A stretch of 64,000 nt of DNA from Chryseobacterium populi. Lineage in GTDB: Bacteria; Bacteroidota; Bacteroidia; Flavobacteriales; Weeksellaceae. The DNA lies in assembly GCF_000282115.1 (NCBI RefSeq), contig NZ_AKJY01000030.1, positions 1 through 64,000 of the forward strand. The letters run 5' to 3'. The notes under the pieces were generated by a model, which saw only the letters and a program-made list of their open reading frames with translations, was not told the DNA's origin and made no database searches. Both the position numbers and the translations under genes were made by a program. Positions within the stretch are counted from its first letter, which is position 1; each line of letters opens with the position of its first letter. Positions 9,278 to 18,527 of the stretch are shown one piece after another.

Positions 9278-9348
9278 AAACAAATATTTCTGTAAAAATA
9301 AGGATTTTAATATCCTGTCAAAAATTTTATTGATTTTGTTTTATCTTT

Positions 9349-10968
9349 ATGAAAAATAAATACATGAAAAGAATTTTACTCTTTTGTCTCTTAACGGGTT
9401 ATTCAGCAGTTTCGGCACAAACATCCCTTGTTTTTGTGTTTTTCAAAGATAAACCGAACAAAGCTTCTTTTTATGCCAATCCATTGTCTGAACTCTCTCA
9501 AAAATCGTTAAACAGAAGGATTTCACTCGGAATTTCATTGAATGACCAGGATGCTCCGATTGAGCAGTCTTACATTCAGAATATTCAGAATCTGGGTTTT
9601 ACGGTAACCGATTATTCCAAATGGCTAAACGGGGTTGCCGTGAATGCTACCCCAGCACAAATCGTAACCCTCCAGTCACAGACCTATGTGCAGACTGTAG
9701 AAAGTTTTGCTAAAAATTCTTCATCGGGGACAAAAGCCGGAAATTTCAACAAATGGGAAAACCCATCTGATACCCATAAAAACTTAACCACTTTCAATTA
9801 CGGTTCCGGAGCTGAGCAGATTGACCAGATCAATTTAAGGCCGCTTCATCTTGCCGGATATACAGGAACAGGTGTTTCCATTGCTGTTATCGACACCGGG
9901 TTTCCAACGGTAAATACAGGTTCGGCTTATACCCGGTTATGGACTAATAACCAGATTAAAGCCGGCTATGACTTTGTTACGAAAAGCAATGATATTTATA
10001 ATACTACCCTGAACGGGCACGGCTCTGTTGTTCTGGGTGCTATCGGCGGATACATTCAGGATACTTTTGTGGGCGCTGCTCCAGATGCCGATTTTTATCT
10101 TTACCGGAGTGAAAATACCACGGTAGAAATTCCTGAGGAAGAGCTTTACTGGATTGAAGCTGCTGAAGAAGCAGACAGAAAAGGAGTTGATCTTATTACA
10201 ACCTCTTTAGGGTATGCTCAATTTGATGATCCGAAATATAATTATACCTACGCAAATCTGGACGGAAGCACTTCTTTCATAGCAAGAGCTTCGGAAATCG
10301 CTGTCAATAAAGGAATTTTTGTATTGTTTGCTGCAGGTAATTTCGGAAATCAAACATGGCATTACATCCTTACTCCTGCAGATAATACCAAAGTTTTCAC
10401 CATAGGATCTGTAGATTCTGCCGGAATTTCATCAGCATTTTCATCTTTCGGACCTAATTCTTTAGGGGTTATAAAACCTGATGGCAGTACAAGAGGATCA
10501 AATACCGTTACCGTTAACGGCAATGCCACAACTACCGTAAGCGGTACTTCCATTGCCACCCCGGTTGCTGCAGGCGGTGTAGCCTGTCTGATCCAGGCTT
10601 TCTCTACCATGAACAGGGATGCCATGAGAACCAGGCTGAGACAGACTGCATCATTATATCCTAATCATACCGATCAGATGGGATATGGTATCCTTAATTT
10701 CGGAAATTTTTATAACACGACCTTAAGTACATCCGAAATAGTGAAAGAGAAAAAAGTAAGCATCTTTCCCAATCCTGTTAAAAACATTTTAAATATTGCT
10801 TCTGAAAACGATGTTTTATCTCTGGAGATCTACGATAACCTGGGAAGGCTGATTGTGAAAAATGCCAATCAGAGATCCGTGAAAGTTGAAGATTTTGCGA
10901 AGGGAACTTATTATCTGAAAATTCGGACGAAGGATAAAGTTTATTATGAGAAATTTATAAAAGAATAA
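9349..10968 (+). CDS. Secreted subtilisin-like (S8) serine protease with T9SS sorting domain
   Basis: The 539-residue protein has a signal peptide ending at V-S-A-Q (residue 24), a propeptide-like region, and an S8 catalytic domain with the triad Asp182 (V-I-D-T-G-F), His224 (N-G-H-G-S) and Ser401 (G-T-S-I-A-T-P). Residues 468-539 form a type A T9SS C-terminal domain (F-P-N-P-V near the start, K-G-T-Y-Y-L-K-I near the end), so the enzyme is exported through the outer membrane by the type IX system and anchored or released there. A second Met at residue 6 (9364) is also a good start, because a TATCTTTA promoter-like box overlaps the first ATG. A terminator follows. Confidence 0.93.
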   Translation: MKNKYMKRILLFCLLTGYSAVSAQTSLVFVFFKDKPNKASFYANPLSELSQKSLNRRISLGISLNDQDAPIEQSYIQNIQNLGFTVTDYSKWLNGVAVNATPAQIVTLQSQTYVQTVESFAKNSSSGTKAGNFNKWENPSDTHKNLTTFNYGSGAEQIDQINLRPLHLAGYTGTGVSIAVIDTGFPTVNTGSAYTRLWTNNQIKAGYDFVTKSNDIYNTTLNGHGSVVLGAIGGYIQDTFVGAAPDADFYLYRSENTTVEIPEEELYWIEAAEEADRKGVDLITTSLGYAQFDDPKYNYTYANLDGSTSFIARASEIAVNKGIFVLFAAGNFGNQTWHYILTPADNTKVFTIGSVDSAGISSAFSSFGPNSLGVIKPDGSTRGSNTVTVNGNATTTVSGTSIATPVAAGGVACLIQAFSTMNRDAMRTRLRQTASLYPNHTDQMGYGILNFGNFYNTTLSTSEIVKEKKVSIFPNPVKNILNIASENDVLSLEIYDNLGRLIVKNANQRSVKVEDFAKGTYYLKIRTKDKVYYEKFIKE

Positions 10969-10973
10969 AATAA

Positions 10974-10997
10974 AGCCTTCCGGATCGGAAGGTTTTT
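10974..10997 (+). terminator. Terminator after the S8 protease gene
   Basis: A 7-bp stem (10976-10982 with 10986-10992, three-base loop) is followed by a run of T, only 8 bp after the stop codon. Confidence 0.85.
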
Positions 10998-11073
10998 GTT
11001 TTTAGAACCCCGGTACCTGTACAGATTATCATTTCATAAGTAATCAAATGATGAATAATTTAAATACAGGACT

Positions 11074-11097
11074 GAGATTCCTGCGGAATGACAAAGA
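11074..11097. repeat. Dispersed intergenic repeat, module A, copy 1
   Basis: These 24 bases are identical to 21358-21381. Both copies lie between genes. The core reads AGATTCCTGCGGAATGAC, itself partly palindromic. Confidence 0.8.
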
Positions 11098-11261
11098 CTA
11101 AGATCAATAGATGTTTTTATTCATTATTCATTATTACAGCATCAATTTTTATTGAAAATAAAAATCCTGACATCTTCTGTTGCTGTTTTAAAGTTTACAT
11201 CTTTGCGAATACTGTATTCTGGTTAATCGCGAAGGCGCAAGGTTGTGTGAGGATTCTTTGT

Positions 11262-11293
11262 TTTTTTAAGACGCAAGAAAATCAAAGATTTTC
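11262..11293. repeat. Dispersed intergenic repeat, module B, copy 1
   Basis: A T-run, then 'aag', then 21 bases from 11273 that are identical to 21273-21293. The relative order of modules A and B is reversed between the two copies. Confidence 0.75.
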
Positions 11294-11482
11294 AATTATC
11301 CATCACCTTTCATTCCGTAGGAGTCTAGATAATGCTTTATAGCTTGAATTCTTTGTATTATTGTGATTTCTTCACTCCACTTCTGCTCCATTCTGAATGA
11401 CAAACACTGAACAACTAATTATTTCTTAAAGCTTAATTATCTTAAGTTCTTAAATCATCTTAATGGTTCAGTGTTTTGAATT

Positions 11483-14017
11483 TTACGCTGAGTTCCTGCT
11501 CGCATTAATATTTCCAAACAGAGAACGTGTCACGAGTTTTTCATAAGCTTCCTTATTTCCTTCTCCTTTCAGGATCTTCATTAAAGCATACTGCTGAATA
11601 CTCAATAGCGGCAATACAATCTTCTCACGGATTTTCACAGACTTTCTTGAAAGCGGATCTTCTTCCTGAAGCATTGTAAACCCTGTTAATTCAAGCATAA
11701 TGTCTCTGGAAAGATTATATTCATCAAAAAGAACATTCCAGAACTCACCGAATTTCGGGTTATTCTTAATGTAGTAGGTTAACGGGAAATAAGACTTGTT
11801 CATGCTCATCATTGAGTTTAAAACTAAAGTTTTAAAGAAATCGGAACCTTTATATAATTCTTTCACTTCTTCAAACCTGCCCTGCTTTTTCATTTCCTGC
11901 ATGGCAAAACCAAATCCGAAGAACCCCGGAACGTTTTGTTTCAGCTGTGACCATGATCCAACAAATGGGATAGCTCTTAAATCTTCAAATTTCAGTTCAT
12001 TCCCATTTCCCCGTTTTGAAGGACGGCTACCTATATTTGTTTTACCATAATATTCAAGCGTACTCATCTCCTGAAGATAGGGAACGAACATCTGGTGAGC
12101 TTTTAGATCCGAATATTTTTTATAGCTGATATCAGCCAATTCAATGATCAGCTTTCTTTCTTTTTCAGTTAAATCTTTTTTAGAATTTTTGAATACATCA
12201 TTCTCAACTCCAGCAGTCAGTAGCTGCTCGAAATTGTATTTTGCCTGCTCCTTATTTCCGAAAATACTGGTAATCGTCTGCCCCTGAATAGTCAACTCGA
12301 TTTTATTATTGGCGATTGTATTTCCCTGTGAAGCATAGAAATCGTGGGTTTTCCCTCCGCCTCTTGCCGGTGGGCCGCCTCTGCCGTCAAAAAATACCAC
12401 CCTGATTCCGTTTTCTTCGGAAAGCTTTGTCAGGATTTCTTTAGCTTTATAAATTTCCCAGTTGGCTTTTAAATAGCCTCCGTCTTTCGTTCCGTCAGAG
12501 AACCCCAACATAATGGTCTGCTGATTTCCTCTCCTTTCCAGATGTTTTTTATAAACAGGATTCTGATACAGCTCCTTCATTACATTTTCAGCGTTATCAA
12601 GACCTTCCATGGTTTCAAAAAGCGGCACAATATCCATATGGATCTCTTCATCCCGGTAACCGCAAATTTTAAAGAATGCATATACATTCATTACATCTTT
12701 CACGGCATCAGAATTGGAAATAATATAGCGGTTCATTCCTCTTGATCCGTTCAGCTGCTGGATTTCAGAAACCTGGGAAACCGTTAACAAAGTATCTTTT
12801 ACAATATCTTCAAAATCATCCGGACTTATTTTACCTGAAATATGAATCAGCTTATTGAATTTTTCTTCGTGATCCGCTTCTGTATTTCCATACACTTTTT
12901 CAAAAACCTCATCAATAACTTTCTGATGAATCCTGCTGTCCTGGCGAATATCCAATGTTGCAAAGTGGGTTCCGAAAATCTTAACCCGGTCTTTAAAATT
13001 CACCAACAGATCTAAAAATAACGAGTTATGCTGACTGATCAGGATATGTTCTGCTTCATCCGCTTTTTTAAGAATATCTTCAGCTGTCATTTTCTGATTA
13101 TTGAAAATGGCAGTATACAATTCATCATTCAATTGATTCAAAACTTCTGAAACTCCCCTGAAGCTCAGCCTTCTTCTGATAAACTTCAAATGGCTGTAAT
13201 AGGATTTTAAAATCGCTGAACGAAGTTCTTCGGCTACTCTTCTGGTCACATCAGCAGTTACAAAAGGGTTTCCGTCTCTGTCGCCACCCGGCCAGAAACC
13301 AAGCTGGATAATATCTTCATGCAGGTGAAAATGGCCGTTCCCAAATGTCTTTTTAATTTTGGTAAACAGCTCTCCAATTGTATCGTAATACACATATCTC
13401 AAATAGGAAATAATACTTAGAGCCTCATCAATAGGAGTGGGTTTTTCTTTGTTCACAAAAGGTGTTTTTCCCAACTGCTGCAACAGCATGTCAATATTCG
13501 TGACAGAATCTGTGGTAATTGCACTTCTCAGGTCCTGGATGATCCTTTGTACAGAGCTCGGATAAAACTGGGTCGGGTGTGCCGTGAAAACTACTTTCAC
13601 GGTAAAATCTTTCAGCTTCTCACGTACTTTTTCCAGTTTATGATCCTGAACCGAACGTTCAAAAAGATTGGTAACGGTACCGTTATCGCTTTCAGAGTGC
13701 AGACTCGGAAAGGCAGCATCTTCAATACTGTCAAACAAAACCACCTGTCTTTCGATATACTGAATGATTTTAAAAAGAAGTTCCAGCTTCTGCTCTTCCG
13801 TCTGTAAATCAGTATGGCTTTTAAAGAAATCTTCTACGATCAGTTCCGGGGTTTTTCCGGCATCATAGCCATTTTTACTTTCTTCATACAAAAACGGAAG
13901 GAGCATCCCGATATTCGTCATTTTATCATAAGGCAGGCTCATAAATAATGAATTGTAGATCTGGAACTTATTTTCCACGATCTGCCTGAATTTTTCTGCG
14001 CGTTGGTCGTGTATCAT
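11483..14017 (-). CDS. ppc: Phosphoenolpyruvate carboxylase
   Basis: The enzyme adds bicarbonate to phosphoenolpyruvate to make oxaloacetate and so refills the TCA cycle. At 844 residues it is of normal size. The catalytic His147 lies in T-A-H-P-T-Q (E. coli has T-A-H-P-T-E), the Lys loop appears as F-S-D-G-T-K-D-G-G, and the Arg-rich loop reads D-G-R-G-G-P-P-A-R-G-G-G where E. coli has H-G-R-G-G. The C-terminus ends R-N-S-A instead of the usual R/Q-N-T-G. These changes may be typical for Bacteroidetes. A TACATTTG box lies four bases before the ATG, so the transcript is probably leaderless. Downstream lies the repeat-bearing region. Confidence 0.94.
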   Translation of the reverse strand: MIHDQRAEKFRQIVENKFQIYNSLFMSLPYDKMTNIGMLLPFLYEESKNGYDAGKTPELIVEDFFKSHTDLQTEEQKLELLFKIIQYIERQVVLFDSIEDAAFPSLHSESDNGTVTNLFERSVQDHKLEKVREKLKDFTVKVVFTAHPTQFYPSSVQRIIQDLRSAITTDSVTNIDMLLQQLGKTPFVNKEKPTPIDEALSIISYLRYVYYDTIGELFTKIKKTFGNGHFHLHEDIIQLGFWPGGDRDGNPFVTADVTRRVAEELRSAILKSYYSHLKFIRRRLSFRGVSEVLNQLNDELYTAIFNNQKMTAEDILKKADEAEHILISQHNSLFLDLLVNFKDRVKIFGTHFATLDIRQDSRIHQKVIDEVFEKVYGNTEADHEEKFNKLIHISGKISPDDFEDIVKDTLLTVSQVSEIQQLNGSRGMNRYIISNSDAVKDVMNVYAFFKICGYRDEEIHMDIVPLFETMEGLDNAENVMKELYQNPVYKKHLERRGNQQTIMLGFSDGTKDGGYLKANWEIYKAKEILTKLSEENGIRVVFFDGRGGPPARGGGKTHDFYASQGNTIANNKIELTIQGQTITSIFGNKEQAKYNFEQLLTAGVENDVFKNSKKDLTEKERKLIIELADISYKKYSDLKAHQMFVPYLQEMSTLEYYGKTNIGSRPSKRGNGNELKFEDLRAIPFVGSWSQLKQNVPGFFGFGFAMQEMKKQGRFEEVKELYKGSDFFKTLVLNSMMSMNKSYFPLTYYIKNNPKFGEFWNVLFDEYNLSRDIMLELTGFTMLQEEDPLSRKSVKIREKIVLPLLSIQQYALMKILKGEGNKEAYEKLVTRSLFGNINASRNSA

Positions 14018-14021
14018 AGAA

Positions 14022-14029
14022 CAAATGTA
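14022..14029 (-). promoter_or_regulatory. -7 box for ppc, leaderless arrangement
   Basis: On the minus strand the sequence reads TACATTTG followed by four bases and then the ppc ATG. Transcription from such a box starts about 4-7 bases downstream, that is at or next to the start codon. Confidence 0.65.
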
Positions 14030-14215
14030 GGAGATTTAGTTTTTAAATCCGTTCTGTTTTTATTAAAAAATGATTACTTATTCCCGATGACAGAAAAAAG
14101 ATGGCAGAAAATATCAAAGGATAAAAAAGTTTATAAAAAATGACTAAAGTTATCTTTTTGAATAATTCTCATTAATAATCAGTCACAAAAGTCAGTATCT
14201 AATGTCTTCATTTCG

Positions 14216-14223
14216 TAAATTTG
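14216..14223 (+). promoter_or_regulatory. -7 box for the 14242 gene
   Basis: TAAATTTG fits TAnnTTTG and lies 18 bases before the ATG at 14242. It covers the possible TTG start at 14221. Confidence 0.55.
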
Positions 14224-14241
14224 TCTGAAACACTTTCTTTT

Positions 14242-14856
14242 ATGAGAATAATCGTCGCTTTTCCGCTGATCATGTCTAACCTGTTCTTTGCGCAGATCAG
14301 AGTTCCTGACGATTATAAAAAAATCCCGGATATATTAGATTCTGCTGATTTTTCATACCCGTTTATGATCCCGGATAAAAAATACGATTACTGGCAGGTG
14401 CGCCGCCCGGGCGATAAGCCGGAACCTGAACTGATCTATGACAGCCAGAGACCCGAAAATATGGCAGGTATTGATGAATCTTCCCCAAGTGAAGGCTTTT
14501 TCAGGGAATGCCAGACCGAAAACTGCTTTTCGTATATTCTTATCTGTCATAACAATACCCCTGAATCTCTGACCTCTGAAAAACAATTGAAAAATTTTAT
14601 CGGATTCGTGGACAATCTTCCTGAAGCGCTTCTTATTGCTAAAATCAACGGCTTTTCGATTGATACAACGAATAGGTATACCGGCTCATACAAAATTGAA
14701 GACCGTTATATTTCCTTATATGCCCTAAAATCCAAGAGCTGTCCGGTAATGAAAGAATCTTTTCTGATAAAGATCAACAGAAAAACCGGAAAGCTGGGAA
14801 GTAAAAGTAACGGAATTTACTTTAAAAGTGATGACTGCAATAATTTAGCCCAGTAA
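14242..14856 (+). CDS. Secreted protein of unknown function
   Basis: I do not recognise this 204-residue protein. From the ATG at 14242 it opens with a signal peptide of about 18 residues ending in L-F-F-A-Q, so it is expected in the periplasm or outside the cell. The mature part has four Cys residues in two regions (C-Q-T-E-N-C-F and further C-H and C-P/ D-D-C near the end) that could form disulfides, and mixed alpha/beta character. A TTG seven codons upstream overlaps a promoter box and is rejected as start. The next gene, a membrane-bound HTH regulator, follows after about 60 bp in the same direction; a functional link is not shown. Confidence 0.75.
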   Translation: MRIIVAFPLIMSNLFFAQIRVPDDYKKIPDILDSADFSYPFMIPDKKYDYWQVRRPGDKPEPELIYDSQRPENMAGIDESSPSEGFFRECQTENCFSYILICHNNTPESLTSEKQLKNFIGFVDNLPEALLIAKINGFSIDTTNRYTGSYKIEDRYISLYALKSKSCPVMKESFLIKINRKTGKLGSKSNGIYFKSDDCNNLAQ

Positions 14857-14918
14857 ATATCTTTCTATTTATCACTTTTGATTTAAAATATATTTAGATA
14901 ATCCTTAAATTCGGAAAA

Positions 14919-15461
14919 ATGAAAAACAAAGTTCAATTATTTAGAGAAAATAAAAATCTGACTCAGGCTGAACTTGCGGAAAAATCCGGACTTTCATTAA
15001 GAACCATCCAAAGGATTGAAGCGGGAAATATCCCGAAAGGTTTTACTTTGAAATCCCTGGCCAAAACCCTGGAAACAGACCCCGAAAATCTTTTCGTTCC
15101 GGAAAAACAGAGCATAGATATCAATCGTGTAAAACTGATCAATATTTCAGCTCTTACATTTATTATTTTGCCCTTAGGAAATATTATTTTCCCTGCTGTT
15201 TTAATCTACAGAAGTAAAGATTCAAAAGTAAAAGAAATGGGAAGAAATATTTTAAGCATCCAGATTATCTGGTCCGCTGCATTGAGTATTTCAATGATAG
15301 CAAGTCCGTTCATTCAAAAACTGACCTCTATAAAAACTCCGCTTTTTATTTACTTTTTAATTGGTCTTTTTTTCATCAATATCTATATTATTTTTAAAAA
15401 TGGATTCAGTTTAAACAAAAGCTCAGATTTACAGATAAAACTGAAAAACAGTATTTTATAA
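14919..15461 (+). CDS. HTH (Xre-type) transcriptional regulator with membrane tail
   Basis: Residues 1-60 form a Cro/CI-type helix-turn-helix (L-T-Q-A-E-L-A-E-K-S-G-L-S then R-T-I-Q-R-I-E-A-G), followed by three or four hydrophobic segments to residue 165. The 180-residue protein is therefore a DNA-binding domain held at the inner membrane, a form common in Bacteroidetes. The membrane part may sense a signal or a partner protein. The neighbours on both sides are secreted or membrane proteins of unknown function in the same direction and may be its targets, but no operator was identified. Confidence 0.85.
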   Translation: MKNKVQLFRENKNLTQAELAEKSGLSLRTIQRIEAGNIPKGFTLKSLAKTLETDPENLFVPEKQSIDINRVKLINISALTFIILPLGNIIFPAVLIYRSKDSKVKEMGRNILSIQIIWSAALSISMIASPFIQKLTSIKTPLFIYFLIGLFFINIYIIFKNGFSLNKSSDLQIKLKNSIL

Positions 15462-15548
15462 AACCTGTCATATCATTGACGTAAGATTGTCGTAAGCTTT
15501 TTTCTTATTATAATACTTTCAATTCCGAATCTTGCAGAAAAAAAAGGA

Positions 15549-16499
15549 ATGAAAACTTTCAGAAAAATTGCATTTACTTTATTAATTATTTTCATTGTTT
15601 TATCCGCCGGAGGATATGTCTATTTTGATAAAAAATTTACACCACCACCCAATACCCTCATTGTCTCAGGAATTTCAGAAAATATTCCTGTAAAATGGGT
15701 CGCAGATGGTGACAATCTGTATTCGGCTTTATTGCTTCCGGTTCGGTTAAAAGGGATCAGCCAGGTATTTTATATGCAATTGGATACCGGCTCGCCAACA
15801 ACAGTTTTCTACACAAATTCTTTACAATCAATCCATGAAAAAATTTCGCCTAAAAGTAATTTAAAAAACATTTTTTCAAGTTTTAAACTCAATAAAATGG
15901 AAGTTTCTTCATCCGGTTTCCAATTGATCAATCATGGAGATTCTGCTGATACGGAAAATCCCGAAGCGGTCAACATTATCGGAACTATCGGAAATGATCT
16001 GCTAGAAAAAAGAATCATCATTTTAAATTTTAAAGATCATACCTGCTCATTTACAGATAGGATTGATGAAAAAGGATTTTCCGGTTTTGAATTTAAAAAG
16101 CGAAAAATATTACTTCCTGCAAAAATAGGAAATGAAAAACTAAAACTGATGTTTGATTCGGGAACCAGTGGCTATGAATTGATTACCAATAAGGAAAGCT
16201 GGGACCAATACAGGCTCTCAAACAGTCATATAAAATCTGAAAAAGGAAACTCCTGGGGAAATACTTTATCCATAAAATCATCAGCTGCCCATCAAAAGAT
16301 TGAAATGGGCAGCTCTATACTGAAGCTTTCCGAAGTAACGTATATAGAAGGGACCTCAAAAATGCAGAATTTTTTAATGAAAAGCTCAGGAATGAAAGGA
16401 ATGCTTGGAAATAAAATCTTTATTAATCACATTCTCATTTTAGACTGTAAGCGTGAAAAATTTATGATAAAAGAAAGCGAAGTCAAACATTCAAAATAA
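15549..16499 (+). CDS. Aspartyl-protease-like protein with two D-[TS]-G motifs
   Basis: The 316-residue protein has one N-terminal membrane anchor or uncleaved signal (residues 8-25). It carries two retropepsin-type active-site motifs: L-D-T-G-S-P-T-T with Asp79 and F-D-S-G-T-S-G with Asp203, 124 residues apart. Each is preceded by hydrophobic residues and followed by a hydrophobic strand, as in aspartic proteases, so one chain may form a pepsin-like two-lobed active site. Bacterial retropepsin-like proteins usually show one or two such lobes. The protein probably faces the periplasm. No substrate or partner is suggested by the neighbours. Confidence 0.78.
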   Translation: MKTFRKIAFTLLIIFIVLSAGGYVYFDKKFTPPPNTLIVSGISENIPVKWVADGDNLYSALLLPVRLKGISQVFYMQLDTGSPTTVFYTNSLQSIHEKISPKSNLKNIFSSFKLNKMEVSSSGFQLINHGDSADTENPEAVNIIGTIGNDLLEKRIIILNFKDHTCSFTDRIDEKGFSGFEFKKRKILLPAKIGNEKLKLMFDSGTSGYELITNKESWDQYRLSNSHIKSEKGNSWGNTLSIKSSAAHQKIEMGSSILKLSEVTYIEGTSKMQNFLMKSSGMKGMLGNKIFINHILILDCKREKFMIKESEVKHSK

Positions 16500-16581
16500 C
16501 CATATAAATTCGATAGTTTACATTAAAAACAATCATAAGAATTTTAAAACTTTCTTAACTCATTTTTTCTTTTGCATTACG

Positions 16582-16589
16582 TACATTTG
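16582..16589 (+). promoter_or_regulatory. -7 box for the alcohol dehydrogenase gene
   Basis: TACATTTG, 21 bases before the ATG at 16611, matches TAnnTTTG. Confidence 0.55.
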
Positions 16590-16610
16590 GCATACTAAAA
16601 AAGTAAGACA

Positions 16611-17774
16611 ATGCTTAATTTCGAGTTTAAAAATCCAACTAAAATACTTTTCGGAAAAGGTGAAATTGCTAAAATTTCAAATGAAATTCCTCAGGATGCT
16701 AAAATATTAATGATTTACGGTGGCGGAAGCATCAAAAACAATGGTGTCTATGACCAGGTAAAAGAGGCTTTGAAAGACCATGAGCTCTATGAATTTGGTG
16801 GAATTCCTGCCAATCCTGAATATGAGGTTTTAATCAATACTTTACAGTTTATCAAAGAAAAAAATATCACTTTTCTTTTGGCTGTTGGAGGAGGTTCTGT
16901 AATTGACGGAACAAAATTCCTTTCTGCTGCAGCTAATTATGATGGTGAGCCTTGGGAAATCCTTAAAAAACCTGTAAGAACTTTTGAAGGGGAAGGAATG
17001 CCTTTCGGAAGTATTTTAACGCTTCCCGCAACGGGTTCTGAAATGAATTCCGGATATGTGATCTCAAGAAGGGAAACGAATGAAAAATTATCTTCAGGCG
17101 GTCCGGGGCTTTTCCCGCAGTTTTCCGTTCTGGATCCGGAAGTTGTAAGATCTATTCCTAAAAACCAGGTTGTAAACGGACTTACCGATGCCTACACCCA
17201 TGTTTTAGAACAGTATATGACAGCACCTTCGTCTGCTGATCTGCAGGAAAGAATTGCTGAAAGTATTTTAATCAGTTTACAGGAAACCGCTCCTAAAGTT
17301 TTGGCTGATGATTTTGATTATGATGCGGCAGGGAATTTCATGTGGTGCTGTACGATGGCTTTAAACGGGCTTATTCAGAAAGGAGTGATCACAGACTGGG
17401 CAGTTCATGCTATGGGCCACGAATTAACGGCTTATTACGGAATTGATCATGCAAGAACATTGGCCATCATTGCCCCGTCCCATTACCGCTATAATTTTGA
17501 AACCAAAAAAGGAAAACTAGCGCAATACGCTGAAAGGGTATGGGGAATCACAGAAGGAACAGTAGAAGAAAAGGCAGAAGCCGGGATCAGTAAAATGGAA
17601 GCGTTTTTCCACAGCTTAAATATCCAGACCAGGCTTTCAGAATATACGGAAGATTACAAAGGAACTGCTGAAAGGGTTGAAAAAGCGTTTACAGACAGAA
17701 ACTGGCTGGGCTTGGGTGAGCATAAAAACCTGACTCCGCAGGATGCTTATAAGATTGTGGAGATGAGCTATTAA
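16611..17774 (+). CDS. yqhD: Iron-containing, NADP-dependent alcohol dehydrogenase (YqhD/BDH type)
   Basis: The protein has 387 residues, the same as E. coli YqhD, and matches its N-terminus (x-N-F-x-x-x-x-P-T-x-I-L-F-G-K-G). The metal ligands appear one residue earlier than in YqhD: Asp193, His197, His266 and His280. The nucleotide-binding G-G-G-S motif is at 94-97. The family reduces a wide range of aldehydes, including products of lipid peroxidation, with NADPH. It stands alone, with its own promoter-like box upstream and a 218-bp gap downstream. The gene symbol follows similarity only. Confidence 0.9.
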   Translation: MLNFEFKNPTKILFGKGEIAKISNEIPQDAKILMIYGGGSIKNNGVYDQVKEALKDHELYEFGGIPANPEYEVLINTLQFIKEKNITFLLAVGGGSVIDGTKFLSAAANYDGEPWEILKKPVRTFEGEGMPFGSILTLPATGSEMNSGYVISRRETNEKLSSGGPGLFPQFSVLDPEVVRSIPKNQVVNGLTDAYTHVLEQYMTAPSSADLQERIAESILISLQETAPKVLADDFDYDAAGNFMWCCTMALNGLIQKGVITDWAVHAMGHELTAYYGIDHARTLAIIAPSHYRYNFETKKGKLAQYAERVWGITEGTVEEKAEAGISKMEAFFHSLNIQTRLSEYTEDYKGTAERVEKAFTDRNWLGLGEHKNLTPQDAYKIVEMSY

Positions 17775-17979
17775 ATAAGTCAAAGTTCTGGATTGAAGAT
17801 TGAAGGGATTATTAAAAGGGGTGAAATTAAAATTTTCAAGTAATTTTAATGCTTAAATCTTAAAACAGTTCCTTCAACTTCTAACCTTTTACAAAAAATT
17901 CTATTATTTATAAACATTCGTTTAAAAAACATTAATTTCATTATAAATATTTCAAATTTATTTATATTTTAGCATATTC

Positions 17980-17987
17980 TAAATTTG
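17980..17987 (+). promoter_or_regulatory. -7 box for the 17993 lipoprotein, leaderless arrangement
   Basis: TAAATTTG lies five bases before the ATG, so the transcript would start at or just before the coding region. Confidence 0.6.
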
Positions 17988-17992
17988 TAAAA

Positions 17993-18454
17993 ATGAAAAA
18001 ACAATTACTTTTATTTGCCTTTTCAGCACTAGCGCTTACTTCTTGTGAAGATGATAATATACAAGCTTATGAAGTAGATATGATGAAGGGAGCCTGGAAG
18101 ACTAATAAAACAGAAATTATTTCCGGAAAAGACAATAAAACTGTAATAACTTCTGATACTCCTTCAGGATGTAGTGCAAAAAATATAACTGAGTTCAGAA
18201 CTGATTATTATACATCATATACGGCATATGCAGGTGTGGGGGCTGATTGCCAGCTCAACAGCAAAACTGAAGGCACTTTCACTTATGATACCGAAAGTAA
18301 AGATCTTGTCATCAAATACAATAATGACAATGAAAGAAAGTATAAGGTGGTCATTCTTAACAGCACAGAATTAAGATTAATGCAAACGTTTGGCAATATA
18401 GACGTAGATGGAGACCAGGTGATCGACATCAACTATATTTCTTACAAAAGATAA
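17993..18454 (+). CDS. Lipocalin-like lipoprotein
   Basis: The 153-residue product has a lipoprotein signal with lipobox A-L-T-S-C (Cys18), followed by acidic residues E-D-D, which in Bacteroidetes often accompany transport to the outer membrane surface. The mature part (M-M-K-G-A-W-K-T at about 30, then alternating strands to L-R-L-M-Q near 135) looks like the small lipocalin-type beta-barrel domain common in Chryseobacterium lipoproteins. No enzymatic residues are evident. It has its own promoter box and terminator and is therefore transcribed alone. Confidence 0.78.
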   Translation: MKKQLLLFAFSALALTSCEDDNIQAYEVDMMKGAWKTNKTEIISGKDNKTVITSDTPSGCSAKNITEFRTDYYTSYTAYAGVGADCQLNSKTEGTFTYDTESKDLVIKYNNDNERKYKVVILNSTELRLMQTFGNIDVDGDQVIDINYISYKR

Positions 18455-18461
18455 AAACCAG

Positions 18462-18490
18462 ACTCCCGGAAAACCTTCGGGAGTTTTTTT
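18462..18490 (+). terminator. Terminator after the 17993 lipoprotein gene
   Basis: A 7-bp stem ACTCCCG/CGGGAGT (18462-18468 with 18478-18484) is followed by seven T. Confidence 0.9.
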
Positions 18491-18527
18491 TATGAGAAGG
18501 TTTTAATTAACTAAAAATTATTAAAAA

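Larger units (their letters stand above)
10998..11482. other. Intergenic region with dispersed repeat modules
   Basis: No convincing gene lies here. It holds two modules that recur near 21260-21380: one at 11074-11097 (identical over 24 bases to 21358-21381) and one at 11273-11293 (identical over 21 bases to 21273-21293). A stretch with 'cgcgaaggcgcaag' and 'aagacgcaag' words at 11227-11276 looks like a repeat type I have seen often between flavobacterial genes. The short reading frame at 11088-11342 runs across these repeats and is most likely not coding. Confidence 0.6.

Noticed and set aside
11088-11342. 84-codon reading frame in the intergenic region after the S8 protease
   Set aside because: It runs through dispersed repeat modules and shows no protein-like pattern or promoter.
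14221-14241. TTG start of the secreted protein gene
   Set aside because: It overlaps the promoter box, and the ATG at 14242 gives a clean signal peptide.
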